A DNA stretch of 64,000 bases from Actinophytocola sp044466355 (GTDB lineage Bacteria; Actinomycetota; Actinomycetes; Mycobacteriales; Pseudonocardiaceae), in assembly GCF_044466355.1 (NCBI RefSeq), contig NZ_JBITMQ010000022.1:1-64000 (forward strand), given 5' to 3'. Shown here piece by piece: positions 56,587-64,000 of this stretch; the stretch's first letter is position 1, and the number at the start of each line of letters is the position of its first letter. Under the pieces are notes generated by a model that had not been told where the DNA came from, ran no database searches, and worked only from the letters and a program-made list of their open reading frames with translations. The position numbers and the translations under genes are program-made.

Positions 56587-58113
56587 ATGGTCACCTCTGG
56601 CACGGCACCGGCCGGCACTCCGATAGGCGTCGCCCTCGCAGACCTCGCCCGCCGCGCACCGGACGCGGCGGCCGTCACCGACCCGCGGCGGACGGTGAGC
56701 CGCCGCGAACTCGAGCAACGCACCAACCGACTGGCCCGCGCCTACGCGGCACGTGGAGGGCGGGAGGGCGACTTCGTCACCATCGCCCTGCCCAACGGGA
56801 TCGAGTTCGTCGAGGCGGCCATCGCCACCTGGAAGCTCGGTGCGACCCCGCAGCCGCTCTCCCACCGGCTGCCCGAACGAGAGCTGCGCTCGATCGTCGA
56901 CCTGGTGGCGCCGAAGCTGGTCGTCGGACTCGACGCCGACTCCGGAGCGGCGCACGTCCCGGCCGGGTTCGAGCCCGCCCCGGAACTCGATGACCAGCCG
57001 CTTCCGCCAGCGATCGCCCCGAGCTTGAAGGCTCCGACGTCCGGGGGCAGCACGGGTACTCCGAAGATCATCGTCTCGACCGAGCCCGCCGTGGCCGAGG
57101 GGCTCACGGGGCTCGCCGCCCTGCTGCGGATGAGTGATTCGTCGGTTGTGCTCTGCACCGGACCGCTGTCGCACAACGGGCCGTTCCTGTTCTCACTGGC
57201 CGGGCTGCTACTCGGGGTGCACGTCGTCGTCATGGACCGCTTTGACGCCGAGCAGGCGCTGGAACTCGTGCAGCGTCATCGCGTCACCTGGATGTACAGC
57301 GTGCCGACCATGCTGCACCGTTTCGTCAAGCTTCCCGCGCCACTACGCGAACGCTTCGACCTCACGACACTGCGCACCGTCGTCACCATGGCGGCGCCGT
57401 GCGCGCAATGGCTGAAGGAAGCGTGCGTGGCCTGGCTCGGCCCCGATCGTCTACTCGAGTTGTACGCGGCGACCGAAGCTCACGCGGCCACGGTCATCGA
57501 CGGGCACGGCTGGCTGGCCCGCCCGGGTTCGGTCGGGCGGCCGGTCATGGGCCAGATCTCTGTTCGGGACAGCGACGGCACCGAACTGCCCAGCGGCGGA
57601 ACCGGCGAGATCTGGATGCGCCGCAGCACGGACCTCGCGGCGCCCTACCGCTACATCGGTGCCCGCCCACGCGTGAGCACCGACGGGTGGGAGTCGGTCG
57701 GCGACCGGGGCCGGCTCGACGCGGACGGGTACCTCTACCTGGCCGACCGGATGACCGACATGATCATCGTCGGCGGCTCCAACGTGTACCCCGCCGAGGT
57801 GGAGGCGGTGTTGGAGGAACACCCGGACGTGCACAGCGCATGCGTGATCGGTCTCCCCGACGAGGAGTACGGACAAGTGCCGCACGCCGTCGTGCAGACC
57901 GACTCCGCCGCATTCGACGCCGACGCGTTGACGTCCTACCTACGCAGCCGCATCGCGCCGTACAAAGTGCCGCGCAGCTACGAGTTCACGAGTGAGCCCT
58001 TGCGGGACGAGGCAGGAAAGCTGCGCCGCGCACTACATACGCAGCGCCCCAGCCGGGTCTACCGGCTGGGGCACAGTGGTGTGTCAGGCGATCGTGCTGC
58101 GGAAAGCTCGTAG
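56587..58113 (+). CDS. AMP-binding acyl/aryl-CoA ligase
   Basis: This encodes 508 residues of the ANL family. Motifs present are SGGSTGTPKIIVST (altered from SGTTGxPK), ELYAATEAHAATVIDGHGWL, VGDRGRLDADGYLYLADRMT followed by DMIIVGGSNVYPAEVEAV, and the catalytic Lys in LRDEAGKLRRAL. The acid substrate is unknown. The last 19 codons run through a terminator hairpin and 30 bases into the 3' end of the antisense copper ATPase gene, so the original stop was probably lost. AGGAAGGA precedes the ATG. Confidence 0.85.
   Translation: MVTSGTAPAGTPIGVALADLARRAPDAAAVTDPRRTVSRRELEQRTNRLARAYAARGGREGDFVTIALPNGIEFVEAAIATWKLGATPQPLSHRLPERELRSIVDLVAPKLVVGLDADSGAAHVPAGFEPAPELDDQPLPPAIAPSLKAPTSGGSTGTPKIIVSTEPAVAEGLTGLAALLRMSDSSVVLCTGPLSHNGPFLFSLAGLLLGVHVVVMDRFDAEQALELVQRHRVTWMYSVPTMLHRFVKLPAPLRERFDLTTLRTVVTMAAPCAQWLKEACVAWLGPDRLLELYAATEAHAATVIDGHGWLARPGSVGRPVMGQISVRDSDGTELPSGGTGEIWMRRSTDLAAPYRYIGARPRVSTDGWESVGDRGRLDADGYLYLADRMTDMIIVGGSNVYPAEVEAVLEEHPDVHSACVIGLPDEEYGQVPHAVVQTDSAAFDADALTSYLRSRIAPYKVPRSYEFTSEPLRDEAGKLRRALHTQRPSRVYRLGHSGVSGDRAAESS
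58046..58072. terminator. Hairpin terminator inside the CoA-ligase 3' end
   Basis: GCCCCAGCCGG (58046-58056) pairs perfectly over 11 bp with CCGGCTGGGGC (58062-58072), loop GTCTA. It sits between the convergent ligase and copper ATPase genes and would serve both. It lies within the extended ligase reading frame. Confidence 0.75.
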
Positions 58114-60342
58114 CCGCAGGCTGTTCCCGACCACGAACACCGAGCTGAACGCCATTGCCGCGCCCGCGATCATCGGGTTGAGCAGTCCGGCCGCGGCCAG
58201 TGGGAGTGCTGCCACGTTGTAGCCGAACGCCCAGAACAGGTTGCCCTTGATCGTGGCGAGGGTGCGGCGGGACAACCGGATGGCGTCCACCGCGGCCCGC
58301 AGGTCGCCGCGGACCAGTGTCAGGTCGCTCGCCTCGATCGCGACGTCCGTGCCGGTGCCCATGGCCAGGCCCAGGTCGGCCTGCGCGAGCGCCGCCGCGT
58401 CGTTGACGCCGTCGCCGACCATCGCGACGACCTTGCCTTCCGACTGCAGCCGCTTGACGACGTCGACCTTGTCGGCGGGCAGGACCTCGGCGATCACCTC
58501 GTCGATGCCGACCTCCGCCGCGACCGCACGGGCGGCGGCCTCGTTGTCGCCGGTCAGCAGCACCGGCGTCAACCCGAGCTTGCGCAGTCCCGCGATCGCC
58601 TCGGCCGAGGTGGGCTTGACCGTGTCCGCGACGACCAGCACGGCACGGGCCGCGCCGTCCCAGCCGACCGCCACCGCGGTCCCGCCCTGCCGCTCCGCCT
58701 CGGCCTTCGCCGCGGCCAGCTCCGGGGTGAGGTGCTGGGCCCAGTCCTCGAGCAACGCGGTCCGGCCGACGACCACCGCGTGGCCGTCGACGACGCCCTG
58801 GACGCCGAGGCCCTCCGAGTTGGTGAAGCCCTCGACCTCGGGCAGGTCGCCGACCTTGTCCTCGGCGGCGCGGGCGATGGCCGCGGCGATCGGGTGCTCC
58901 GACGCCTTCTCCAGCGCACCCGCCAGCCGCAGCACCTCGACGTCGTCGACGCCGTCCGCCACGTGCACGTCGACCAGCGACATCCGGCCGCTCGTGACGG
59001 TGCCGGTCTTGTCCAGCACGACCGTGTCGACGCGCCGCGTGGACTCCAGCACCTCGGGGCCCTTGATCAGGATGCCCAGCTGCGCACCCCGGCCCGTGCC
59101 GACCAGCAGCGCCGTCGGCGTGGCCAGCCCGAGCGCGCACGGGCAGGCGATGATCAGGACCGCGACGGCGGCGGTGAACGCGGCGGCGGGGGTCCCGCCC
59201 GCGCCGAGCCAGAACGCCAGCGTGCCGAGCGCGAGAGCGATCACGATCGGGACGAACACACCGGAGATCCGGTCGGCCAGGCGCTGGACCTGCGCCTTGC
59301 CCGTCTGCGCGTCCTCGACCAGCCTCGCCATCTGCGCGAGCTGGGTGTCCGCACCGATCTTCGTGGCACGCACGACCAGCCTGCCGCCCGCGTTCACCGT
59401 CGCGCCGACGACCGTGTCGCCGGGGCCGACCTCGACCGGCACGGACTCGCCGGTCAGCATGCTCGCGTCGACCGCCGAGTTGCCGTCCTCGATGACACCG
59501 TCCGTGGCGATCTTCTCGCCCGGGCGGACGACGAACCGGTCGCCCACCGTGAGCGACTCGATCGGGACGCGTTCCTCCCTGCCGTCCCGCAGCACCGCGA
59601 CGTCCTTGGCGCCCAGTGAAAGCAGCGCCCGCAACGCGGAACCCGCGCGGCGCTTGGCGCGTGCCTCGAAGTACCGGCCCGCGAGGATGAACGTGGTCAC
59701 CCCGGCGGCGACCTCGAGGTAGATGTTGCCGTCCCCCGCCATCCGCTCGATGGTGAACTCGAACGGGTGCTTCATCCCGGGAATCCCGGCCGTGCCCCAC
59801 AGCAGCGCGTACAGCGTCCAGGCGAACGCGGCCAGCGTGCCCATCGAGATGAGCGTGTCCATGGTGGCCGCGCCGTGCCGTAGGTTCTGCCACGCCGCCC
59901 GGTGGAACGGCCACGCCGCCCAGGCGATCACCGGTGCGGCGAGCGTGAGCGAGATCCACTGCCAGTTCGTGAACTGGATGGCCGGGATCATCGCCATCGC
60001 GATCACCGGCACCGACAGCAGCGTCGAGACGATCAGCCGCTGCCGCAACGGACGCGTCGGGTCCTCTTCGGACTCCTCTTCGGACCCTTCTGCGCCCTCG
60101 CGCCGCGGCGGCCGGGGCAGCTCGGCCGTGTAGCCCGCTGCCTCGACCTGGGCGACCAGCGTGCCGGCGTCGACGTCGTCGGGGAAGACGACCTTCGCCT
60201 TCTCCGTGGCGTAGTTGACCGTCGCGGTGACGCCGTCGAGCTTGTTGAGCTTGCGCTCGATCCGGTTCGCGCACGACGCGCAGGTCATGCCGCCGATGGC
60301 CAGTTCGATCTCGCGGTTCCGCTGTTGTGCTTCCGCGGTCAT
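58084..60342 (-). CDS. copA: Copper-translocating P1B-type ATPase
   Basis: This encodes 752 residues. An N-terminal heavy-metal domain has MTCASC (Cys21, Cys24). The transmembrane metal motif is CPC (400-402), the actuator TGES is at 297-300, the phosphorylated Asp is Asp444 in DKTGT, and the ATP-binding EHPIAAAI motif and GDGVND hinge follow. The C-terminal NxxxxLPLA helix pair is present. It exports Cu(I). It is the last gene of the CsoR-controlled copper operon, 20 bases after the copper-binding protein gene. Confidence 0.95.
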   Translation of the reverse strand: MTAEAQQRNREIELAIGGMTCASCANRIERKLNKLDGVTATVNYATEKAKVVFPDDVDAGTLVAQVEAAGYTAELPRPPRREGAEGSEEESEEDPTRPLRQRLIVSTLLSVPVIAMAMIPAIQFTNWQWISLTLAAPVIAWAAWPFHRAAWQNLRHGAATMDTLISMGTLAAFAWTLYALLWGTAGIPGMKHPFEFTIERMAGDGNIYLEVAAGVTTFILAGRYFEARAKRRAGSALRALLSLGAKDVAVLRDGREERVPIESLTVGDRFVVRPGEKIATDGVIEDGNSAVDASMLTGESVPVEVGPGDTVVGATVNAGGRLVVRATKIGADTQLAQMARLVEDAQTGKAQVQRLADRISGVFVPIVIALALGTLAFWLGAGGTPAAAFTAAVAVLIIACPCALGLATPTALLVGTGRGAQLGILIKGPEVLESTRRVDTVVLDKTGTVTSGRMSLVDVHVADGVDDVEVLRLAGALEKASEHPIAAAIARAAEDKVGDLPEVEGFTNSEGLGVQGVVDGHAVVVGRTALLEDWAQHLTPELAAAKAEAERQGGTAVAVGWDGAARAVLVVADTVKPTSAEAIAGLRKLGLTPVLLTGDNEAAARAVAAEVGIDEVIAEVLPADKVDVVKRLQSEGKVVAMVGDGVNDAAALAQADLGLAMGTGTDVAIEASDLTLVRGDLRAAVDAIRLSRRTLATIKGNLFWAFGYNVAALPLAAAGLLNPMIAGAAMAFSSVFVVGNSLRLRAFRSTIA

Positions 60343-60362
60343 GGTGTGCCTCCTTCGCGAGA

Positions 60363-61343
60363 TCAGTTGTGGCCGTGACCGTCGTCGGCGTGGCCCGCGC
60401 TCTCTTCGGGAGCGGGGGCGGGCGACGGTCGCGGCAGTGCGTGGCCGTCGGTGGCGAGGGTGAACTCCGCGGTGCGGACCGTGTTCCCGTGCTGGAAGTC
60501 CAGGAACAGCCGGTACGCGCCCGCGGACGGGACCTCCGCGTAGAACGTCACCGTCGGGCCGGGCTCGGTCCTGCCGTCGCCGGGTTCGCCGTCCGGGTGG
60601 ACGTGCAGGTAGGCGAGGTCACCGCCGCGCAACGCCACGAGGTGCCCGTAGGCGCCGAGGTAGGGCTGCAGGTCGGTGACGGGCTTGCCGTCCTTGCTGA
60701 CGGTCAGCGTGAGCTCCGCGGTCGCGCCCGGCACGAGCTCGCCGTCCAGCTTCACCTCGTAACCGTCCACGGTGGACACCCGGGACCCGGCGTAGGTCTC
60801 CGGCTGGAAGTCGCCCGGCACCGCAAGGTCCACGCCGAGCGTCGTCGCCTCGGCACCGGTCGGGGCGAAGTCGGCGAAGGCGCGGTAGCTGCCCGGGTCG
60901 TCGAGCGTGAGCGGGACCGACCAGGTGCCGTCCGCGCTCATCTCCGGGTGCACATGCTGGAACCCGGCCGTGTCCCGGCGCACCACGATCAGGTGCATCC
61001 GCTTCTCGTGCTCGACGTCGAACCGGGTCACCGGCTTGCCGTCCGGACCGGTGATGCGGAACGAGAAGTCGTTCGCCCCGGGGTGCAGCGTCGCGCTGGT
61101 GGGTGTGAGCGTGTAACCGCCCCGCGACGACGCGAGCCCGGCGGGGAGCGCCGACGACGCTGCCTCGGCGGCCTGCCCCGTCTCCGCGACAGTGCCGCTG
61201 TGTGTGTCCCCGTGGCCGGCGTCCTTGGCGGGCGCGGCGGTCTTCTCGTCGAGGGGACCGACAGCGGAGCCGATCGCCCAGGCGCCACCGGCGACCAGAA
61301 CGAGCGCTACACCGTAGGCGGAGAGCTTTCCCGCAGTGTTCAT
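60363..61343 (-). CDS. Secreted/anchored copper-binding protein with His-rich ends
   Basis: This encodes 326 residues. One N-terminal membrane helix or signal (YGVALVLVAGGAWAIGSAVG) is followed by a His-rich linker (DAGHGDTHSG). Two tandem beta domains contain HLIVVRRDTAGFQHVHPEMS and HLVALRGGDLAYLHVHPDGE, both with clustered His (HVHP). The tail GHADDGHGHN also binds metal. Such proteins lie beside CopA in many actinobacteria and probably bind copper on the outer face of the membrane. Confidence 0.8.
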   Translation of the reverse strand: MNTAGKLSAYGVALVLVAGGAWAIGSAVGPLDEKTAAPAKDAGHGDTHSGTVAETGQAAEAASSALPAGLASSRGGYTLTPTSATLHPGANDFSFRITGPDGKPVTRFDVEHEKRMHLIVVRRDTAGFQHVHPEMSADGTWSVPLTLDDPGSYRAFADFAPTGAEATTLGVDLAVPGDFQPETYAGSRVSTVDGYEVKLDGELVPGATAELTLTVSKDGKPVTDLQPYLGAYGHLVALRGGDLAYLHVHPDGEPGDGRTEPGPTVTFYAEVPSAGAYRLFLDFQHGNTVRTAEFTLATDGHALPRPSPAPAPEESAGHADDGHGHN

Positions 61344-61372
61344 GACAGATCCTTGTGGTTTGTGCTCCCGCG

Positions 61373-61579
61373 CTACGCGGTGAGCTGGTATCCGGCCTCT
61401 TCGACGGCGGCGCGCACCTGCGCCACGCCGACCTCCTCGTCACTGGCGACCGTCACGGCCCCGGTGGACAGGTCCACCGACACGCCGGTCACCCCGTCGA
61501 GCGCGCTGACCTCCTCGGTCACCGACCGCACGCAGTGGTCACAGGTCATGCCGGTCACGGTGTAGGTGGTCTCGGTCAT
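61373..61579 (-). CDS. copZ: Copper chaperone (heavy-metal-associated domain)
   Basis: This encodes 68 residues from ATG 61579. It is a single HMA domain with MTCDHC as the Cu(I) site. It delivers copper to CopA. AAGGGAA precedes the start. It is placed between CsoR and the copper-binding protein gene. Confidence 0.93.
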   Translation of the reverse strand: MTETTYTVTGMTCDHCVRSVTEEVSALDGVTGVSVDLSTGAVTVASDEEVGVAQVRAAVEEAGYQLTA

Positions 61580-61602
61580 CACGGATTCCCTTTCTCTGTG
61601 TT

Positions 61603-61884
61603 TCAGGAACGGACCAGGCGGGCGATCGCGTCGGTCGCCTCGCGCACCTTCGCGTCCGCGGTGTCGCCGCCCTCGGCGACCGCCTCCGCCACGCAGTGCT
61701 TGAGGTGTTCGTCGAGCAGGCCCAGGGACACCGCCTGCAGAGCCTTGGTGGCGGCCGAGATCTGCGTGAGGACGTCGATGCAGTACTCGTCGTTCTCGAC
61801 CATCCGCTGCAGGCCGCGGATCTGACCCTCGACCCGGCGCAGCCGCGTGAGGTAGCCGTCCCGGTCGCTGCTGTATCCCCGCAT
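61603..61884 (-). CDS. csoR: Copper-sensing repressor CsoR
   Basis: This encodes 93 residues from ATG 61884 (MRGYSSDRDG), with GGAGAAGG upstream. The all-helical CsoR/DUF156 fold carries the copper ligands Cys35 (NDEYCIDVLTQ), His60 and Cys64 (DEHLKHC). It represses until Cu(I) binds. Two matching operator boxes lie between its start and the divergent MFS gene, and a third half-matching one is next to the MFS start. The earlier start at 61938 would overlap the first box. Confidence 0.94.
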   Translation of the reverse strand: MRGYSSDRDGYLTRLRRVEGQIRGLQRMVENDEYCIDVLTQISAATKALQAVSLGLLDEHLKHCVAEAVAEGGDTADAKVREATDAIARLVRS

Positions 61885-61904
61885 GTCCTTCTCCTCGGCC
61901 CGTG

Positions 61905-61921
61905 ATACCCCCGCCGGGTAT
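61905..61921. promoter_or_regulatory. CsoR operator box 1
   Basis: ATACCCCCGCCGGGTAT matches the ATACCC/GGGTAT dyad of CsoR sites. It lies 21 bases upstream of the csoR start. Confidence 0.75.
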
Positions 61922-61938
61922 CTCGTTGCCACGAACAT

Positions 61939-61955
61939 ATACCCATAGGGGGTAT
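61939..61955. promoter_or_regulatory. CsoR operator box 2
   Basis: ATACCCATAGGGGGTAT closely matches the classic CsoR operator core TACCCATAGGGGGTA. It is the best of the three boxes and should overlap the csoR promoter. Confidence 0.85.
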
Positions 61956-62043
61956 GCGCGTCAAGCCTCTCCCGGAGAGACGCAGGTCACGACGGAACAC
62001 CCTTGGTAGGCCGCGCACGGCGGCGTACCGTCCCGTCGCACAG

Positions 62044-62060
62044 ATACCCCCTACCCGTAT
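62044..62060 (+). promoter_or_regulatory. Possible CsoR operator box 3, at the MFS gene
   Basis: ATACCCCCTACCCGTAT keeps ATACCC on the left and GTAT on the right, but the right-hand G run is C-rich. It is 10 bases before the MFS start codon. If functional, the exporter gene is also copper-controlled. Confidence 0.5.
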
Positions 62061-62069
62061 GGAGTAGTC

Positions 62070-63485
62070 ATGGAACCGAGGGATTCCCGGCGGTGGTGGG
62101 CGCTCGCGCTGATCGCGGCCGCGCAGTTCATGGTCATCATGGACACCTCGATCATCGGCGTCGCCCTACCGCGCATCCAGGCCGAGCTGGGCTTCTCGCA
62201 GGAAAACCTGTCCTGGGTGTTCAACGCCTACGTCATCGCGTTCGGCGGGCTGCTGCTGCTCGGCGGCAGGCTCTCGGACCTGCTCGGCGCCAAGCGCGTC
62301 TTCGCGTCCGGCTGGGTGGTGCTGCTGGCGGGCTCCGCCGTCGCGGGCGCCGCGGGCACGGTCTGGGTCGAGCTGACCGGACGGGCGCTGCAGGGCGTGG
62401 GCGCCGCGCTGATCGCCCCGTCGGCACTGACCCTGTTGATGATGCTGTTCGGCGGCACCCCGAAGGAGCTGACCAAGGCACTGGCCCTCTACGGGGCGGC
62501 CGCGCCCGCGGGCGGCACCGCCGGCGTGTTTCTCGGCGGCGTGATCACCGAGTACATCAGCTGGCCGTGGGTGTTCTACATCAACATCCCGATCGCCCTG
62601 ATCGTCCTGGCCGCCGTCCCGGCGCTGATGCCCGGCGGCGCGGGGCAGCGCGGCTCCACCGACCTGCTCGGCGCGTTGACGGTGACCGCGGGCCTCGCCG
62701 CGGCCGTGTTCGCGATCGTGCGGGCGCCCGAGGTCGGTTGGGGCTCGACGGCCACCGTCGTCGGCCTGGTCGTCGCGGTCGTGCTGCTGGCCGCGTTCGT
62801 CGCTCTGCAGGCCCGGCGCCGCACCCCGCTCGTGCGGCTCGGCATCTTCCGCACCCCGGACCTGGCCGCGGCGAACCTCGCGCAACTGCTCCTGGGCGCG
62901 GCGTGGATCCCGATGTGGTTCTTCCTCAACCTGTACCTGCAGCAGGTGCTCGGCCTCGGCGCGTTCGCGAGCGGCTCGGCGCTGCTGCCGATGACCACCG
63001 TCATCATGCTGATCATGATCGTGGTCGCGCCGCGGCTCGCCGCCCGCTTCGGCACGAAGGCCATGGTCGTCGCCGGGCTCGCCGTGCTCGCGGTCGGCCT
63101 GGGCTGGCTGTCGTTCGTCCGCCCGGCAGGCTCGTTCTGGATCGACGTGCTCCCGGCCTCGCTCGTCACCGCCGCCGGGATGGCACTCGCGTTCATCCCG
63201 TCACTGGGCACGGCGATCTCCAGCGCACGCCCGGAGGAAGGCGGCCTGGCCTCGGGCATCGTCAACACCAGCTACCAGGTCGGCTCCGCACTCGGCCTCG
63301 CCGCGATGACCGCCGTGGCCAGCGCACTTGGCGCCGGCCAGACCGAGGACACCGCACTGCTGACCGACGGCCTGTCCTCGGCGTTCGTGGGCGCCGCGGT
63401 CATCGCCGTCGCCGGCGCGGTGCTGGCAGGCGTGACCCTGCGCGGACGACGGGTCCGCGAGACCGCCGCCGCCGCGGCCGTGTGA
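62070..63485 (+). CDS. MFS multidrug exporter (DHA2/EmrB-QacA type)
   Basis: This encodes 471 residues with about fourteen membrane helices. DHA2 features are MVIMDTSIIGVALPRIQAEL in helix 1, SWVFNAYVIAFGGLLLLGGR followed by LSDLLGAKRV (motif A), and GRALQGVGAALIAPSALTLL (motif B). It exports drugs or metabolites by proton antiport. GGAG lies just ahead of the ATG. It is divergent from csoR, and a possible CsoR box overlaps its leader. Confidence 0.9.
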   Translation: MEPRDSRRWWALALIAAAQFMVIMDTSIIGVALPRIQAELGFSQENLSWVFNAYVIAFGGLLLLGGRLSDLLGAKRVFASGWVVLLAGSAVAGAAGTVWVELTGRALQGVGAALIAPSALTLLMMLFGGTPKELTKALALYGAAAPAGGTAGVFLGGVITEYISWPWVFYINIPIALIVLAAVPALMPGGAGQRGSTDLLGALTVTAGLAAAVFAIVRAPEVGWGSTATVVGLVVAVVLLAAFVALQARRRTPLVRLGIFRTPDLAAANLAQLLLGAAWIPMWFFLNLYLQQVLGLGAFASGSALLPMTTVIMLIMIVVAPRLAARFGTKAMVVAGLAVLAVGLGWLSFVRPAGSFWIDVLPASLVTAAGMALAFIPSLGTAISSARPEEGGLASGIVNTSYQVGSALGLAAMTAVASALGAGQTEDTALLTDGLSSAFVGAAVIAVAGAVLAGVTLRGRRVRETAAAAAV

Positions 63486-63497
63486 GAAGGAGGAACG

Positions 63498-64000
63498 ATG
63501 CGCGCCATCGCGCCACTCACCCCGGAAGAAGCGCCCGAGAAGTCGCGGGAACTGCTCGAGGGGATCATCGGCAGGCACGGTTCGGCCGGGGACATGGTCG
63601 CGACCATGGCTCACTCCCCCGCACTCCTGCAGGGATACCTCGACTTCTCCCGCGCGCTGAAGCGGGTGAAACTGCCCCGGCAACTCAGCGAGAAGGTCTC
63701 GATCGCGGCCCAGGGCTGGATCGGTTGCGGCACGTGCATGGCGGCACACACCGCCGCCGCGCGGGCCGCGGGACTGAGCGACACCGACATCGCGCTGGCA
63801 CGCGAGGCCACGGCCACCGATCCCCGGGAGGCGGCTCTGCTCACCTTCGCGGTGCGTGTCCTCGCCGAACCCGCGTCGATCACCACCGACGACGTCACGG
63901 AACTGCGCGGCCACGGCTTCCCCGACCGCACGATCGCCGATGTCGTCGGCCTGGTGTCGCTCAACCTGCTCACCGGTTCGTTCAACCTCGTCGCGGGCAT
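63498..64000 (+). CDS. AhpD-like carboxymuconolactone decarboxylase-family protein, cut by the window end
   Basis: From ATG 63498 (AAGGAGG upstream) 167 codons are readable before the window ends. The segment WIGCGTCMAAHTAAARAAGL has CxxCxxxH (Cys77, Cys80, His84), the active site of AhpD-type peroxidase partners. The all-helical CMD fold continues (DTDIALAREATATDPREAAL followed by LTFAVRVLAE). It may reduce peroxides or metabolise a reactive compound. The gene follows the MFS exporter by 12 bases and is probably in its operon. Confidence 0.85.
   Translation, partial: MRAIAPLTPEEAPEKSRELLEGIIGRHGSAGDMVATMAHSPALLQGYLDFSRALKRVKLPRQLSEKVSIAAQGWIGCGTCMAAHTAAARAAGLSDTDIALAREATATDPREAALLTFAVRVLAEPASITTDDVTELRGHGFPDRTIADVVGLVSLNLLTGSFNLVAG

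Noticed and set aside
57986..60274. A 762-codon minus-strand frame parallel to copA
   Set aside because: It is the neighbouring frame of copA and is an Arg/Gly-rich shadow; the copA frame has every P-type ATPase motif.

Overview
The window is very GC-rich (about 70%) and reads as chromosomal DNA from a filamentous actinomycete. It is most likely from the Pseudonocardiaceae (Lentzea/Saccharothrix/Actinosynnema-like). The reasons are the many GTG and TTG starts, gene starts sitting 6-7 bases after a TANNNT -10 box (leaderless mRNAs), DUF3558-type lipoproteins next to WXG/PPE-like type VII secretion substrates, a CsoR/CopZ/CopA copper module, and rare in-frame TTA leucine codons. No phage, IS element or CRISPR array was seen. 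The genus is an inference.

Layout. 1-3.1 kb: the tail of an unknown gene, then a secreted LamG protein and a secreted sugar dehydrogenase on the minus strand behind two tandem LacI-type operators. 3.3-11.5 kb: a DeoR regulator and a five-gene sugar operon (lipoprotein, double ATPase, two permeases, secreted GH2 enzyme) arranged like the galactofuranose importer YtfQRT-YjfF. 11.6-19.3 kb: two type VII-secretion-like cassettes separated by gluconokinase, MenC, an aldo/keto reductase and a DUF1361 protein, ending with a small coiled-coil protein. 19.4-24.3 kb: a lipoprotein, LysE and DUF998 membrane proteins, and a TetR regulator divergent from a DrrAB-type exporter. 24.3-26.3 kb: a secreted NLP (necrosis-inducing-like) protein and a TolB-like lipoprotein. 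26.3-32.1 kb: a MalEFG-type importer with a large secreted glycosidase. 32.6-38 kb: a small membrane-anchored protein, then a five-gene operon (acyl-CoA dehydrogenase, SDR, APH-type kinase, histidine phosphatase, SMP-30 lactonase-like) that looks like a 4-hydroxyacid/lactone route. 38.2-41.5 kb: a candidate small RNA, a subtilisin and an acyl-CoA ligase. 41.5-46 kb: a short family-A DNA polymerase, lactate 2-monooxygenase, and a HigBA toxin-antitoxin pair lying between two copies of the monooxygenase gene start. 45.9-53 kb: proline-rich, TPR, oxidoreductase, glutamate-cysteine ligase-like, oligoribonuclease, tRNA-His, L,D-transpeptidase and tRNA-Lys genes. 53.6-58.1 kb: a TetR-led amidase/hydrolase/CoA-ligase operon. 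58.1-64 kb: a copper operon (CsoR, CopZ, copper-binding protein, CopA), a divergent MFS exporter and an AhpD-like gene cut by the window edge.

The most unusual non-coding signal is a roughly 107-bp element present twice, at 4192-4297 and 38268-38375. Each copy has two direct TTGTCCACA (DnaA-box) repeats exactly 19 bp apart, a TGTCGG motif, a TAGACT -10-like box and a G/C hairpin. The second copy is followed by a strong intrinsic terminator, which suggests a structured small RNA whose promoter could respond to DnaA.

All functional calls come from reading the sequence and from recalled family knowledge. No database search was run.
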